64,000 nucleotides of DNA. Origin: Varanus komodoensis (lineage: Eukaryota; Chordata; Lepidosauria; Squamata; Varanidae). Shown one piece after another: positions 41,201 to 54,480 of this stretch. The translations under genes were made by a program, and so were the position numbers. The notes under the pieces are model-generated. The model did no database searches and was not told the origin of the DNA. It was given only the letters and a program-made list of their open reading frames with translations. The stretch lies in NCBI RefSeq assembly GCF_004798865.1, contig NW_025335641.1:12205177-12269176 (forward strand). Direction: 5' to 3'. Within the stretch, counting starts at the first letter, position 1. Each line of letters begins with the position of its first letter.

Positions 41201-42904
41201 CATCAACACCCAGGATGGGCAACTTTTAATTTAATAGTAAGAATACTTACAGTGACCTGATAATTGTACTGGTGATACATTTGTTCTTAAGGCAATATCA
41301 CAAACAAATGTGGCAGAAATGAACTTTGAGCCAAGCTCAGGTCAGACAGACCTTCCACCAGCCCCAAGTACAAAATGGAAGAAATGCAAGAAGCCCTCCA
41401 AACAAAGGAAATCTTACTAAGCATGTACAGTGTCCAAGTGTTTCTTATTAAGACACTAAAGAGAATTGGGTATAGAATTGCAGCCTTTCTGATAAGAAAA
41501 ATGGCAGCTACTGGATTAATGTTCCAGTCCTTTGCATGCTTAACTCCCAGGTAAGTTCCCATGAATTCAGTGGGCGTAAAGTACAGTGCCATTGTACTTT
41601 AGGAAAAAGCTAGTCTCAAACACATGCATTTACGATAAGTTCTGTGTAACCCTAGGAAAATTCTCTTAAGAAACTGCCAACAGTTAGTCCTCCAGGCTTT
41701 TCATCACTTAATTTTGTTCCTGTGCCTGTGATGGTCCATAAGATTAGAGAGGATTAGGATGCTGGTCTTTGTTCTAATGACTCCGTCAGATAATTGTTAT
41801 TATATTCACTTAATTCAATTTTCATTGCAAGTGGTTGAGTTTAAGGAGCCAATTCAATTTTCCAAGTGCTTGACTTTGGCTGGCTCTTTTTTCCTCTGAT
41901 GCACAAGGATTTCCTCCCTCCACCCCTTCAGTAAAATAAATCTTGATCTCTAAACCAAGTGAGCTCCACAAAACACCCACAACCGGAAACAAATCAATGT
42001 CGTTATTGTTGGCACCCACCATGTAGTATGGAAATCCCAAGTTTAAAATGTAAGAAGGATCATGTGCTACTTGTTAACAATGCTTTGTCTAAAACTGGAC
42101 TTTCTGTCTATATCCTGTTTTCAAATTGACTTTGCCAGGATAAATAGGATTTCAAGTAAATTACTTTTAAAGAAAAAGTGTAATGGATTTCAATTGCTGC
42201 ACTTATTTTGCCCTTATTACAGTTCTGGCCTTCAACGTGGACAGGTCCAGAATCCTCACTTGAGTGGAAAAAGGGAAATGGAGTAGAAGAGGACTGGAGT
42301 TTCCAACATGGCTTTCCCCCCCTCCATTGCAAGGTTCATATGCCTTTAGCAAATGCACAAGATGCAGGAACCCAACAAGTGATGGACATTTTCCTTTATG
42401 TATCACTATTTTCACACCAAAATTCACCTGTTGTATTTTTGCCAGTTGTGATAGGCAAAGAATCTCAACTGGGAAAAGAAGGCCAGACACACATCTGACG
42501 CAGATTTGCAAATGACCAGAGCAAGAACAAAAGCTGCTCTTGTGCCTTTAACAGCAGAAATGGGCAGGCAAAAAATTTTGCAACAGAAAGAACATTTCCA
42601 CCTGCTAACATCTGCATAGCTGTTAGACACAGCTAAACAGGCCAGTTAAAACACCTAGGCCCATCTAATCCGGTTATGTTTGAGACATATCCTGTAATCG
42701 CACGTAATGACAAGCACATTTGGTTATAGCGAATCACTGTAGAGAACCAACTGTTTGTTCTAAGGTTTCCACATGTTGGGATTGCTCAAAATGGCCCCTC
42801 ACATGGGGACACCATGCTATCTCGTGAGCTCCCTCCTCTTGCTCAAGACTTGCAGGATGAGGACATGTCTCCACCTCTCACACACAATCTTGCACATTGT
42901 TCCC
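41201..42904. other. Mostly unassigned intergenic DNA
   Basis: A short interspersed 'gaattgcagcctttctg...ttcagtgggcgtaaag' type piece lies near 41467-41592. Otherwise no gene or repeat recognised. Confidence 0.45.
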
Positions 42905-43045
42905 ACCCTGGCTGGTCATTCACTCTCAGCCTAACCTGTCTCACAGGTCTGTTGTGAGCATAAAGTGGAGCTCTGTAAACTGCCTTGGGTGCATCACCAG
43001 AGGAAAAAAGATGGGGTATAAATGCAATCTAATAATGATTATACC
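42905..43045 (+). mobile_element. SINE 3' portion with Bov-B-like tail
   Basis: The plus strand has 'cagcctaacctgtctcacag', 'ttgtgagcataaagtggagc', 'aaactgccttgggtg' and 'agatggggtataaatgcaat', the 3' half of the Sauria-type SINE. The tRNA-like head is missing. Confidence 0.75.
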
Positions 43046-44940
43046 TTAAAAAGGGGAGTTGTTTTAAATCCCACCAGACTGGGAGATGGCAGCTGTTTAA
43101 GGCTGCAATCCCAAGCATGCTTTCTTCCAAGTAAACATACTTAAACATTTCCCCATGTGGATGGGTACTGTAGATTTTTAATGAGTATAATGCCACATCA
43201 GTGGCCATGTTGGAAACACAGTTTTTAATTTCATTTCCAGCTCACAGCAAAACAGCAGTGCTGAAGGGCTCTATTATACAAGCACTGAAAAACTGCTACA
43301 ATTAAATTTCTGTTGGTTATGCAGTTCTTAGATGCACAGGAGCCCTGCCGCAAAATAAGATGGCAAGCTGCTGCCATGGGAAAGAAGCAGCAGACCCATA
43401 AGAAAGAAAGTTAACTCAAATAGAGCTGAGACAGGAAAAAATGTTGGGACGGGCAATTACTCATTTGTCTGGCATTAACCCCAATCTACAGCCACTTTCC
43501 CATACCTGTGCCCATCATTTATAAGCTGCTAGCTAGTAGTAGCATTTAGAGCCTTACTTTTTTTTTGCTGAGATGAAAAAAAAATCCAGCCTCTCTCAAA
43601 CGCAAGCATCTGCTCTGACATTTGCAAGCCACCTGTATATTTTCTGTATATTTACCAACTTAGCAGTGCCAAGTCATTCATAAGAAAACATTTTGTTGTG
43701 GCACAAAGGCATTGGGTCCTTTTAATGCCTTTTAGAAAGGCATTAAAACCTGAGCTAAAAGTATTGACTCATGCCATGAATATCAATGAAAGCAAAGAAT
43801 GAGTAAGCAATGTGGCCTAAAAGACACATAATAAAACAGACATTAAATGAAGAGGGAACATTAAACATCAACATCCATGTTGGTGTTGATGGATGCTCTG
43901 CAATAGAAGCTACATGTTTCTTTGTTAGCTTTTAGCAAACTACCACCAAGAAAAGGATCCTACCATTTCGGCAATAAAATTAGGATTGGAACTGGTGCCT
44001 GGGTGGGGGCCAATAAATGTAGAATCACTGTGGGTAAATGGTTCTTGGATCTGTGAAAATGGTACTCGAACTGTTCTACTCCCTCTGAAAGAACAGCTTC
44101 ACAGCTTGGATTATTTCTAAACCCAGCTTTGTCACCAAAAGCCTGGGTGGCCTTGATGAAACAGAACATCTTTTACCAGTTTAGGTTAATTCACCACCTG
44201 GAAGCATTTCTGGACCATGATCCATTCTTTGTTAAACTCCCAGTTGAATTTCTGTACTGTACTGTAACTGCAAGATGGAGCAACATGCAGGAGAATCCTT
44301 CTCATTGTCTCTAATTATTCCTCCAGGGCACAAGTCTTGGAGGTCCAGCTTCACTCACGACAGGAAACAGTTTGGAAGGGGAACTTCTGCAGACCAATTT
44401 AGGCCTGTGGGTTGGAAGTTCCCCATCATTTGCTGTACTATGTCATATGTCAGGCTGAACTTGAAGACAACTCAGAAATGCTATTTAGCATAGGATCTGG
44501 CTGCTGGAAATGTAACTAGTACTGCCAGGTTTGTTCACATTGTAGAGCAGTTCTCTTTGGTGGAACCATGGCTTTGAAATGCTGTCGCTTAAGAGGTTCA
44601 TTTGGTCCCGAATTCAAGATCTTTTTGCCATCAAGTAAAGATGGATACATTTTCCATGGCACTGCAATTTGTATAATTCTTGAGTCTGCTGTGTAATCCA
44701 GAGCTGATTATTGCAGTTCATTACCAGACTGAAAAGTAAGGTATACAAGACATATTCACAAAACATATAGAGCTCAACATAAATGCACAAAGAAATATAG
44801 AACAGTGTATCATCCATGCCGAACAAATAAAAAGCAGGTTATCTGTGCTCCTCAATGTAACTGCAGAAGAAAATACAGCAACTTTTCCAGTAACTACAGG
44901 AATGATGTTGGCTAAACAATGGGACATAAACCTGATATTC
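43046..44940. other. Unassigned intergenic DNA
   Basis: A small 'ggctgcaatcccaagcatgc' interspersed piece lies near 43098. Nothing else recognised, and there are no motif-bearing frames. Confidence 0.45.
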
Positions 44941-45092
44941 TTTGCCAGGAATCTTAGATATTAAAGGCACGGCAATTCCTCTCCTGATAGAAATTGCAGA
45001 ATAATAACACATGAGTTATAGTATCTGGCTCTGGAGAACCAGAGGGACAATAAAGTTGCATCCAAGAATTTGGACTGAAGCCATTCCATGTT
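44941..45092 (-). mobile_element. Possible LINE C-terminal zinc-knuckle fragment
   Basis: The minus frame reads CPSGSPEPDTITHVLLFCNF then YQERN. This resembles the C-terminal CxxC..H..C block (for example ..THVLF.CPFY..ER) found in several non-LTR elements, with the second cysteine replaced. It abuts a CR1 fragment. May belong to the same family as 55958-56700. Confidence 0.4.
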
Positions 45093-45420
45093 CTGCACTC
45101 TCTGAGAAGAGATACCCATTCTCCTCTGTTTGGATGTGTTATCAAATCTCCCTTCAGTCTTTTCAAAGCTAAACATGCCCAGTTCTTTCAGTCTCTCCTC
45201 ACAGGACTCTGTTTCCAGTCTTCTAATCATCTTGGTAGCCCCCCTCTGAACCTTTTGCCAGTTTATCCACATCTTTCTTAAACGGTGGCACCCAGAACTG
45301 GACACAGCACTCAAGATGAGGCCTAGCTTGAGCTGAATAGATGGGAACTAGTACATCACCTGATTCAGAAGAGATACTGCTATTAATGTGGCTCAAAATT
45401 GCATTTAACTTTTTTTTGCA
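45093..45420 (-). mobile_element. Old CR1-type LINE fragment
   Basis: The minus strand encodes VQRGATKMIRRLETES then ERLKELGMFSFEKTEGR. This is the CR1 C-terminal pattern VQRRATKMIRGLE..ERLRELGLFSLEKRRLRG, and 'cagaactggacacagcactc' on the plus strand is its continuation. Decayed. Confidence 0.75.
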
Positions 45421-47562
45421 GCCACGTATATCTGTAAGAATTTTGCCAGATTATAGAACAGGAGCAAGGGCCCTCCAGTTCAAAACAAAATTTAATCCAT
45501 CTAATAGAGTAGCTACCCAAGATGCCCATTTTATGAATTTAATTTCTAAGCACAACACTGAATTATCCACACACATAAGCACCCCAAGAATTGTTCTGCG
45601 GAAAACTGATTGAAGTCTGCCTTTGTAATTGATGGGGCTAGGATTGGCAGCTGTCTTTTATTATGGCTACTGGATGTTGGTTTTCTTGCATCATTTTTAA
45701 AATACTGTATTGTTTGTATTCAATTAACAGTCGGTCCACCAAAGCTACATGCAACAGAGGTTTTAAATGGCACCAAGTATGTTTTCTTGAGAATTATGCT
45801 CACCCCATTAGTACCTACTCCACAGTTTCTGTATATAGAAGTACAGCTGTGATTTCTCAACAATCTAGGTCAGCAGTTTGTTCAGTTGTCTAACCAATCT
45901 GGTTACAGATGCATTTATCTATTCTAGACTGTGTATTTTTAGAGGATAGATCCTTCTGAGTGAGCATGCTTTAATGCAAAGAAGGGGAAAAACAGCTCAA
46001 GTATGAGCAGCTAATAGCCTGATAAGAAATATAGGCAGCCACATCTTGCAGACAAGTCAAGTCAACATGGACGGCCGTGATTGACTTTGCCTTTCAAGAG
46101 GCTTGCTCGGCTCAGCATCAAAGCCAGCAGCCCTTGTATTCAGATACACATATTTGAGGGGAAATGTTTTGCATGTCTGTGTGTCACTCTCTATCAGAGT
46201 GCAGGGGGCTCTTTGGAGATAAGAGGCAAGCTGAAAAAATGTGACGCGTGTGTGAAATTGCTGGCATGCATGATATGGCTGGCTGCTGAATGATTCAGAA
46301 ACATATTTTGATTTTTCAGAGCTACACATTTCTTCCTGGAAAGATCCCTTTTGGGGAATATTTATCAAATGTATTGGCAATCTGGGGGCAAACTGTAATT
46401 TGAATGAGCACAGCAGTAATGAAAATAGTTTTTCTGACACATATCCAGCCTGGTGGAGGAATGGCTTCCTTTTCTTCTCCCTGATTCAGAAACACTAGTT
46501 TAGACATGTGTGTGTGGATGGGTGGGATTCAATTAGTACAGAATGGGAAATATTCAGCAAGGTCCAGACACTACTTCTTGGATAAATTTAGCCTTAATAG
46601 ACCAACCCTAAGGGAGAGGGGAGGATAGGAATCATGGCAGAGCAAACAGGTGCTAAGTAGCAGAGGGGTGAGAAGCAGGTCCCCCCCCCCCCCGCCACAC
46701 ACATATTTGTCTTTTTACATTTGTGAAATGATAGGGAAAGTTATTCTTGGAGGTCCAGTGCATGCATAGCTTTTCCTCTTTTGGGAAGCAAGCCAGGGAA
46801 ACGAGGGGCCTTGGATCTGGTGGTTTGAAGGCTTCCCTCAAATTGTCTCTAACATACTCCTGTTTTTCTTTCCGATTGTCATTGGAATATTGACAGCAGA
46901 GGAGCAGGGCCAGTGGAGAGTTCCATCACCGCAGCAAGAAGACCTCTCTGCCTGTAGAGAGTTAGAGCCCATTCCAGGGATCATGGGATTGCAGATTAAG
47001 ACTAAGTTCAGACAACACAATACAGGCACTCCCTGAGTTATGAACATCTGAGTTAAGAACAATCTGTACTTATGAACAAACTGCCATAAAACCTATTATA
47101 TTAAAAATGCAGAAAATTATCACCATAAAGCAGGGCTTTTTTGTCATAGAATGCACCAGAACGGCGTTCCGGCACCCTTTTTTCAATGGATTTTACGAAG
47201 TGATTTTGAACTGTGTAGCAGATCAGCAGCAAACATCATTAACATAGTGCCTGCAGGCTGCTATTGTGTCTGCTGTCTGATAGTGAGAGAGAGCTGCTTG
47301 GGACTGGTGTGTGTGCTTACTGGGGAGTTCAAAAAGCACTGCCATAAAGAGAGAGGAAGGGAAAGGGAAAGGAGGACGTTCTCTAGAGCATGCCTTCCTC
47401 CCTTGCCCATCCAGAGGGAGAAATCTCTCCAGCATTTCTGTGCTGTAAAGAGGGGGCACTTATGAATTTGGGTGGGGGTGGGGTTAGGGTCAGGGTCCAC
47501 ACTCTAGTCACAATACTCTCTCTTACTTGCCTGCCATCCTTCAGCTCATAGCATCTCAGTGA
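45421..47562. other. Unassigned intergenic DNA
   Basis: Includes a poly-C run of about 14-15 bases at 46680-46694. Near 47127-47200 a segment ('agcagggcttttttgtcata', 'accagaacggcgttccggca') resembles the end of a squamate DNA-transposon-like repeat, but I could not find its other end. No gene recognised. Confidence 0.45.
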
Positions 47563-47710
47563 TCTGGTTCACATGACACCATAATGGGTTGTGTTGTACA
47601 CATCTGGTCCATTTCCTGTGGGGTTGCTTGTTTGTGAGTAACAAGTCGAGTGACAACCCATGGCTTATTCTTTTCATCTATAATGGGTTAGTGTGTCATC
47701 TAAACCCAGG
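47563..47710. repeat. MITE-like element with inverted ends
   Basis: The left end 'ctggttcacatgacaccata' and the right end (read inverted, cctgggtttagatgacacac) match, each followed by 'aatgggtt' or its equivalent. About 150 bases with no coding capacity, a fold-back plan. Confidence 0.6.
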
Positions 47711-50019
47711 TGGCCATATCTATCATATCTGTTAAGCATAATGAAGAATAAGCCTTGGTGAAGAAGAATCAGAATGGCTTCTGCAAAAGAAAAATACTGC
47801 CTCATTAATCTCATATACTTTGTTGCAGCTAGGCTGACATACCAAATGTGAAATGAAGAGAAAGGTGGGAGAGGAAGTATTCTGCTCAGCACCCCTGAGT
47901 ACTGATGGTGCAGGAGGATGGTGCTTGAGGTCCATGACTGAGGTTGTCTGCCCTGCTTTCCTACTGACTCACTTACAGGAGTGGGGAGGTAGGAAAATGT
48001 GAGCACTGCTGGCAGCCAAACAGATCCATCAGCAGCAAGTCCCAATAAAGTAGAAAACAGAAAATGGGGAAGTGAGTCAATCTTATTTCTTGACCCACCC
48101 TACTCTCCTTCTCTCTCTCTCTCTCTCTCTTTAATTAAAATAGGAGCTCACTGAGATATTGTTTTCCCTGGTAGGGTCTCACAGGCTCCCTCTCCTCAGC
48201 TCAACCCACCTCCTTCCAGGCTGCCTTTACAGTAGCTCCGTCTTTGCATGCCACTGTGAGTTAAACCTTCAGAAGTTTGGCACTCTTAAGTGTTCCACAT
48301 CACCAAAGAAGAAAATGCATGGCCATCATGTGATCTTAACATGGTAGTCTGCTAACAATTCAATTATCCTGACGGGGACTTCTGACATCCGTCATCCTGA
48401 TTTTTCTCCTCAATGGGAAAATATAATCCTTTGCAGAACCCATTTCTGAAATTAGTTTAGAAGAGTTTAAGCATCATTTAAAGCAGCATTCAACAATTTA
48501 ACAATGTCATTGTTGATACTAATTGTGAGGTATATTTGGTGAAAGATGATATTTCTGCATTATCCCTCATCGCTTCTAAATATTTTGTTTTCCACATTAT
48601 GTATCTTGTCCAAGCTTCTCCCAGCTGCAGTCTAATTCAGAACATGTTTAACATACTGGGCACAGACTGAAACAGGGAGGATGTCCAACAAAGGAGGTTG
48701 AGGAGATGATTTATACATTATCAACCAAAATCCTGACATACACAAGATGTTCATTCTAATTTTTCCTTTTACCATTGGCTCACTGACCCCTCTTGTTTTG
48801 TTTGACTTCTTTTGTTCTGCATTTTCATGTTGGCCATTATTCTGGCCCATGTTCTGTTGTAGCAAAGGTAAGAATCCCTTGAAAGGAAACTCTTATTCTG
48901 TTACCCTGCACATTTCCCCTAAGGGCAGCCGAAAAGCACACTGGTGTATTAATTTGACTGTAGTTGGCTACCTGCCTAAAGGTGTACATTTAACTGGTAT
49001 TGCTTGGCTTCAGTTATTTTTCCAGAAAAAGAACTGGCACTAAGATGGGGAGATATTTTCATGTGTCTGCAAAACCACTGACCTGCATGATCCCATATCC
49101 TGACAGTGGCAACCAGCAGGAGCAGGTGTCATTCCAGAGGAAGGCAACAACCTTGGGCAACCCTATATGACAGGAAAAGCAGCTTTAGGGACTTTCTTTG
49201 AGGAAAAGAGAGGTAATTTTAGGGACTTGCTATGTGCCAAGTTGTTGTTTTGCCTAAGGGGTCATTACCATTCCTTTCACTTTTAATTATCCCTTTTTCA
49301 ACCCAAAGCAACAGCAATGGGCATCAGTGCCTTCTTAGGGTGAAGTATGGCATATGTCTTGCTTGCTTGTTGACTTCAGGACTGATTGTAGGCCTGCACA
49401 TATGAACCAGCTGCCAGCAGAGTATGTGCTGTCACTTGGCTGGCAATAAATTATTTTCCAATTAAGGTAAAGTCCATGTATGCATGTAAATCAACCACAA
49501 CAGACTTCATGTGTTCTGGATATATGGCCCAGTACCATTCTCTGCTCCAAGAAAAGCTGGAATGCAGATCTCTTCTTAAAACTTGAAGGGATTAGACATT
49601 GGTAAAATAATGTACTTTTATTTCATTGTATTACTGCCCTGCTGTACTTTTATTTCATTGTATTATCATCCTTTATATAAAAGCTTTAAATTAATATAAT
49701 ATATGCTTATTATGCACATGTCCTTAGTCTACCAATATGAATGGTTTGCTGTAGAGAATTAATTGCCCCTTCAGTCAACATAGTTAATATCAAGGAAAAC
49801 AGATTAACATGCAGCTGCAAGAGGAGAGCAAATGCTGGATCCAAGGTGAAAAAAACTCTCTCTTTTCTCTCTCTCATCTCTTGTTCTCTCCCTTCTTCCG
49901 TATGTCTAATGAAAACTTTTGTCTCATACTGCTTGTGCTTTATTTTGTCTCAGTATGAGAGTTAATCTGCATCTTCTGAGTTTGTTGTTTCCAGAATAAA
50001 ACACTAGTGTTTGTCTAAC
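47711..50019. other. Unassigned intergenic DNA
   Basis: Contains a (CT)n microsatellite at 48110-48131 and a 23-base direct duplication (tgtacttttatttcattgta-tta) at 49611-49633 and 49643-49665. No gene recognised. Confidence 0.5.
48110..48131. repeat. (CT)n microsatellite
   Basis: About eleven CT units. Confidence 0.95.
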
Positions 50020-50690
50020 TGAAAATGACCCATTCCAATCCACCTTAGTGCGCTCACACCAAGTACTGTGATGTTTAAGCATCTTATGTCTTCCTTCGTG
50101 GCTTCAGATTTGTCTTGATTCATGCTTCTCACATTCCACATTCCAATTGTATGTGTTGTGGAGCATCAGACTTTCCCTTCACCTCGGTGCATGTCAACCA
50201 CTGGACTTCCTTTTGGCTTTGATCTAGTTGAATCATAAGTGATAGCACTCTTTTATTTGCCCATTGCTCTTTGTCAGGAGGTAATTGAGTGCCATCTGAC
50301 CTGGGAGTCTCACCTTCTGGCAATACTTCTTTCACTTCGGTTTCATCATGGAGTTTTTAGGGTAAGAAGATTCAGAAGTGGTTTTCCGTTGCTTTCTTTT
50401 GCACAGTATTAACTAGAATTAGTTTGAGTGTCACTGCCATTGTCTCTAAAAGAACCTCTGCCAGTGTCACCTTCAACTACCGCTGCTGCCCAGTAGCTGC
50501 TCTTCAGGAGTTCATCCGACCCCATCACCATTAGAGACATCCATTCTTTTCTGCTGATGTGCTCCATTAATCCAGAAGAGTGTGGACGTATCTTGGTCTT
50601 ATGGCTCATCTTTGAGCATTGTGCGTTGGGTGAACCTGCTAGGAGACCAGATTAGTGAGAACACACCTTGACATGGTGAGGGTGTTTGAG
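50020..50690 (-). mobile_element. Bov-B (RTE) LINE, 5'/endonuclease-side portion
   Basis: The plus strand runs through 'cttgattcatgcttctcaca', 'ttccacattccaattgtatg', 'gcatcagactttcccttcac', 'cctgggagtctcaccttctg' and 'agaagtggttttccgttgct'. The order and wording follow the reverse complement of the Bov-B 5' region (compare cattle ..ttcatggacctaacattcc..gaagtggtttgccattccc). No open frame survives. Confidence 0.65.
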
Positions 50691-51833
50691 AGTGCTAAAA
50701 AAGCCACAAGCAGTGCTGCTAGGAGGCCAAACTCTCTTACTAGTCTGGGAATCTGGCCTCCTGGCAGTGCTGTTCTTGGCTTCCCTGATATTCTTAAGGC
50801 ATGCAACCAAGTGGAGTAAAGAGGGATATACAACCTCTGAAAATGAAGGTTCAGTTTTACTTTCAAAGGAAGCATAGATAAGCATGTTTTAAACAAAACA
50901 GGAAAATACTGAACCAATTGCATGTATTTGCCCAATAAGTTCATAGGTGTTTTTTATTTTAAAGAAAATACTTCTGAGTACTAAGATAAACATGGTGAAG
51001 TGATGGAATGTATTTGCCCGGCCAGTTGGTCATTTGCTTAACCTCTCTCTCCCTCAATTCTCTCCCAGAAAAAAAATTGCATCTATAATTATGTCAGGAA
51101 AAATTGCCTCAGAATATGCATTATACATGTATAATAAAGCTTAAGGTGGTGGGGGAAGCATTACATGGAGAAGTCATGACAGTTAGCTAGTAGAACTGCC
51201 TCATTGAGGTGCAATGTACCTCGTGTTATGATGAAGCTTCCAGAATCCATCCCTCTTCAGTTTGCAGACTTCCTCTTGTGTTGCAGCCTGTTTTAGACAG
51301 CAAATCTAACTGAGAGGAAGTCCACGAATGATTCCAGTTGTGCAACTGGCAAAACTTTCTTCTGCATTTAATTCAGTGGAAGCCACCCAGGAAGCCTATG
51401 GCTAATCGGTGCATATAAATCAAATAAATATATAATGGCCACAAGTCATGAGCGCAGAAGAGGGATGCTGCTTGTATTGCTTTCATGTGGGGCTTGATTC
51501 CTGGCAAGAGCCACGTAAAGGTGCAGGGCAGAAAGTCAGTCACATGTCCATTAGAAAGCAGGCTGAAGTCTGTGGAGCTGAGCCCATGGAATCCGATGGA
51601 TTCCCACCCCCAGAATGAATTCCTCACACCTCCCTAAGTGTACCATTGAAAAAAAGTTTGCATGACTATGAATGGGCCATTATTCTCATGGCTTCCCTCT
51701 TCTGGAGCCCTTTTTCCCTTTGAGAGTTAAAAATCACAACAATTAAAATGTTGTTCCTGCAATATTTTAATTATACTTGTGTTTTTCATGGAATGTACTT
51801 GATGCACAAAAATTCAGTCACCATGTATTTGTG

Positions 51834-51880
<47 letters not shown>

Positions 51881-52767
51881 TGGGGTTTGGGTTACAAGTT
51901 AAATATGAAAGAAGTAATGACAGGAAATGAAAATACTTTGAGAAGCATGTTGGGGGAGGAAGAAAACATTCTAAATTTAAAAATCCCCCAATTAAAGCTG
52001 CTGAATTAGGATATTTTTTTCTGTGATTCAGCGTCTGCACAGACTGTACTTGAGGAAAGCTAAACTCCCTTCTAGAGGGAAATCACTGTGAAAAAAAATT
52101 AGCCATTTCCCAAAAGGGAGTTGATATAAGTATAAGCTGACATCAGGAACTGAAAACTGGTAATTCCAAATTCTGCCTGCCTCTATTTTGTGAAGGGCTC
52201 TGTTCCTGCAATACCATTTTCAACTCTCTCAAGGAGACCCTCAGTATAGAAACAGAATTGCTGGCTTAACACTGAAGGGCTAATATCACCCTGGGTTGCA
52301 GGACAATCATTTTTATCTTTTAACTTCCTACAACATAGGCTTGCTCAAGAGTTCTTTAGTTACTATGTGCTAGGATTTTCTGTGCATGCCTGAGGGAGAT
52401 GAACAACCCTGCACCGGCAGGGACATTGGCTAGATGCACACAGGTACACTGGCTAGGTTCAGACAACATGCCAAGCAACCTTGCATGGTAACCGCACTTT
52501 GCATGAGATTTTTATCATGATCTACTCTACAAATAAACAGGCAGTTTTTATATAATCATGGTTTCCAATGTCCCTTTTCAGCCCTCTTGTTGGCACATAT
52601 CCCATCAGGCACTACACCTGAAATTCAAACCCAAGGTGCATCTGTCCCTGCTTATGTCACCTGTCGCTACCTCCCTGGTCCACAGATAGGGGTGGAATGG
52701 CTGGAGCAGTAGCCGCTCTTTCCAGGGTACTCTGAGGTTGCATACCAACACTGTGGAAACCATGATC
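50691..52767. other. Unassigned intergenic DNA
   Basis: Includes the (AC)n tract at 51837-51874. A 'ggctaggttcagacaacatg' end at about 52450 looks like one terminus of the MITE-like family, but its partner is unclear. No gene recognised. Confidence 0.45.
51837..51874. repeat. (AC)n microsatellite
   Basis: About nineteen AC units. Confidence 0.97.
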
Positions 52768-52945
52768 CTGGGTTCAGACAATATGACAAACCATGGTGGT
52801 ACCGAGAAACGATAGAACAAACAGTTCTTTCTCATGATTTCTAAAAAAAACAAAGTTAGCTTAGTGAAAAAGCACAGCTGGGTTTGGACAAGATGACAGA
52901 TAATGGTAAAAAAATCACATGGTTGTCATGTTGTCTGAGCCAAGC
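52768..52945. repeat. MITE-like element with inverted ends
   Basis: The left end 'cctgggttcagacaatatga' and the right end, read inverted (gcttggctcagacaacatga), pair over some 28 bases that include 'caaaccatg' and its partner. A second internal terminus ('gggtttggacaagatgacag' near 52880) suggests a nested or doubled copy. Confidence 0.6.
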
Positions 52946-53989
52946 GCAACAGACTATATTGTAGAGAAATAGTTTGACTCTTCTGAGAAAAGGCTGGGTT
53001 ACTACACCAGGATAACTGAAATGACTCATATTTCCGAAGGAAAAGACAATTAGATAAGTTAATAGCCCAGATTAAAAATATACAGTGATTCATCGTTCAC
53101 TCTTTATATTTCAGGAAAACAGTTCCTATCGGCAATACCTGAATATTCCCTCTAGACCAAAACACCTTTGCAGTTTCCATTCATACCATCACCATAATGC
53201 AAAAATATGACATTATTTGGAAGCTAGTGACCCGCATTAGGTACTCACTCAATTATTTAAAATTTATTCTTGCAAGCTCCCAGATTCTCTCACACTATTC
53301 ACAAACACTATTTTCTTAAACCTCCACCTAAACCTGAACAACCTCCCATTTAGCCAATTTTATAAAATACAAGCGGGCAACCCCCCCCCCCCCCATTATA
53401 TTAAACGTAACACTATGGGGATTTTTAAAATCTTTTTTAAAATTAGCAACTGCAGAAGGAGCAAATGAGATCTGGACTGTGGCACATGGTGGAGGTTTTT
53501 TAAAAAATTGTTTCATAAGGCACTGCAGTTCCAGTTCAATTGGGCTCTCTCTACTCCCCAGCTGACTGATGTGGATCAGCTGAAGATTGGAAAGTGCCTC
53601 ACTCTCCATTGTGGGCCTTTGTGGTGGATGATTTTAGGGTAGCTTTGCCCACCTGTGTCCAGTGTTCCAGCTTCAACAATGTGTATCTGAACCATTACTT
53701 GGCCCACTGTGACCAGTCTGTGTGACACTTTGCAGATAAAGTACCCATGTATCCAGGAGGACTTGGGTGTCATCGTGGATACAAGTCCCATTTTGGCTCC
53801 TGCTTGTCCAATTACAATGTACAATGAACACCTTTCAGTTTGTACTGTCGGAAGGCATGGACAGGATCCTTGCAGAAGTGAGGCCTACCATTTGTTCACT
53901 GGACCTTTGCCGTTCCTGACCTATAAAAGCAGTCATGGAAGGACTGGCTGGGTGGAAAGGGATAGCAGTGAATGCCTCTTGATAGCGAG
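52946..53989. other. Unassigned intergenic DNA
   Basis: A poly-C run of about 16 bases lies at 53379-53394. The right part (53560-53989) may be upstream sequence of the decayed L2 that follows, but I see no motif there. Confidence 0.4.
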
Positions 53990-54480
53990 ATGTGATTCCA
54001 TCTTGCCTAAAGGGAGTGGTGGGAAGTCATTTCTTAAAAATGAAACCCTCCCTGAACCCTACCTTGTTGGAGAATTTCTTGCCCATTACCAATATTCCAT
54101 TCTTGAGCAATGTGTTGGAGAGTGCGGTGGCTTCTCAGCAACATTGATTTCTGGATGAGTTGGATTAGTTAGATTCATTTTGATCTGGCCTCAGGCCAGG
54201 TTATGGGACTGCTTGGTGGACTATCTATGCCTGGAAATGGGTAGGGAAGTGTGTTCGTATTCATTCCACCATACCTTTCAGTGGCTTCCAGTATCACCAA
54301 CCATGGTATCCTTCTGAGGTGTCTGTCTGAGTTGGGACTGGAAGGAACTGCTGTATATTGGCTTAGGTCCTTCTCAAGTTGTGATGGGGACTCCTGTTCA
54401 ACAGCATGGCCATTGGCCTGTGGTGCCCCTCAGGGTTCCATCTTCTCCCCCATGCTATCTAATATACGCATGAAATCTGC
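53990..54480 (+). mobile_element. Strongly decayed L2 LINE, RT domain
   Basis: Translating the plus strand in pieces gives PFLSNVLE, FLDELD and SGLRPGYGT, then ITNHGILLRCLSELGLEGTA and PLACGAPQGSIFSPMLSNI. These are the L2 RT motifs PFLGKVLE, FLDETDY, SGFRPGYGTE, TIDHGILLDRLxGLGxGGTA and GVPQGSILSPLLFNI. Several frame changes and stops make it one of the oldest L2 copies here. Confidence 0.75.
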
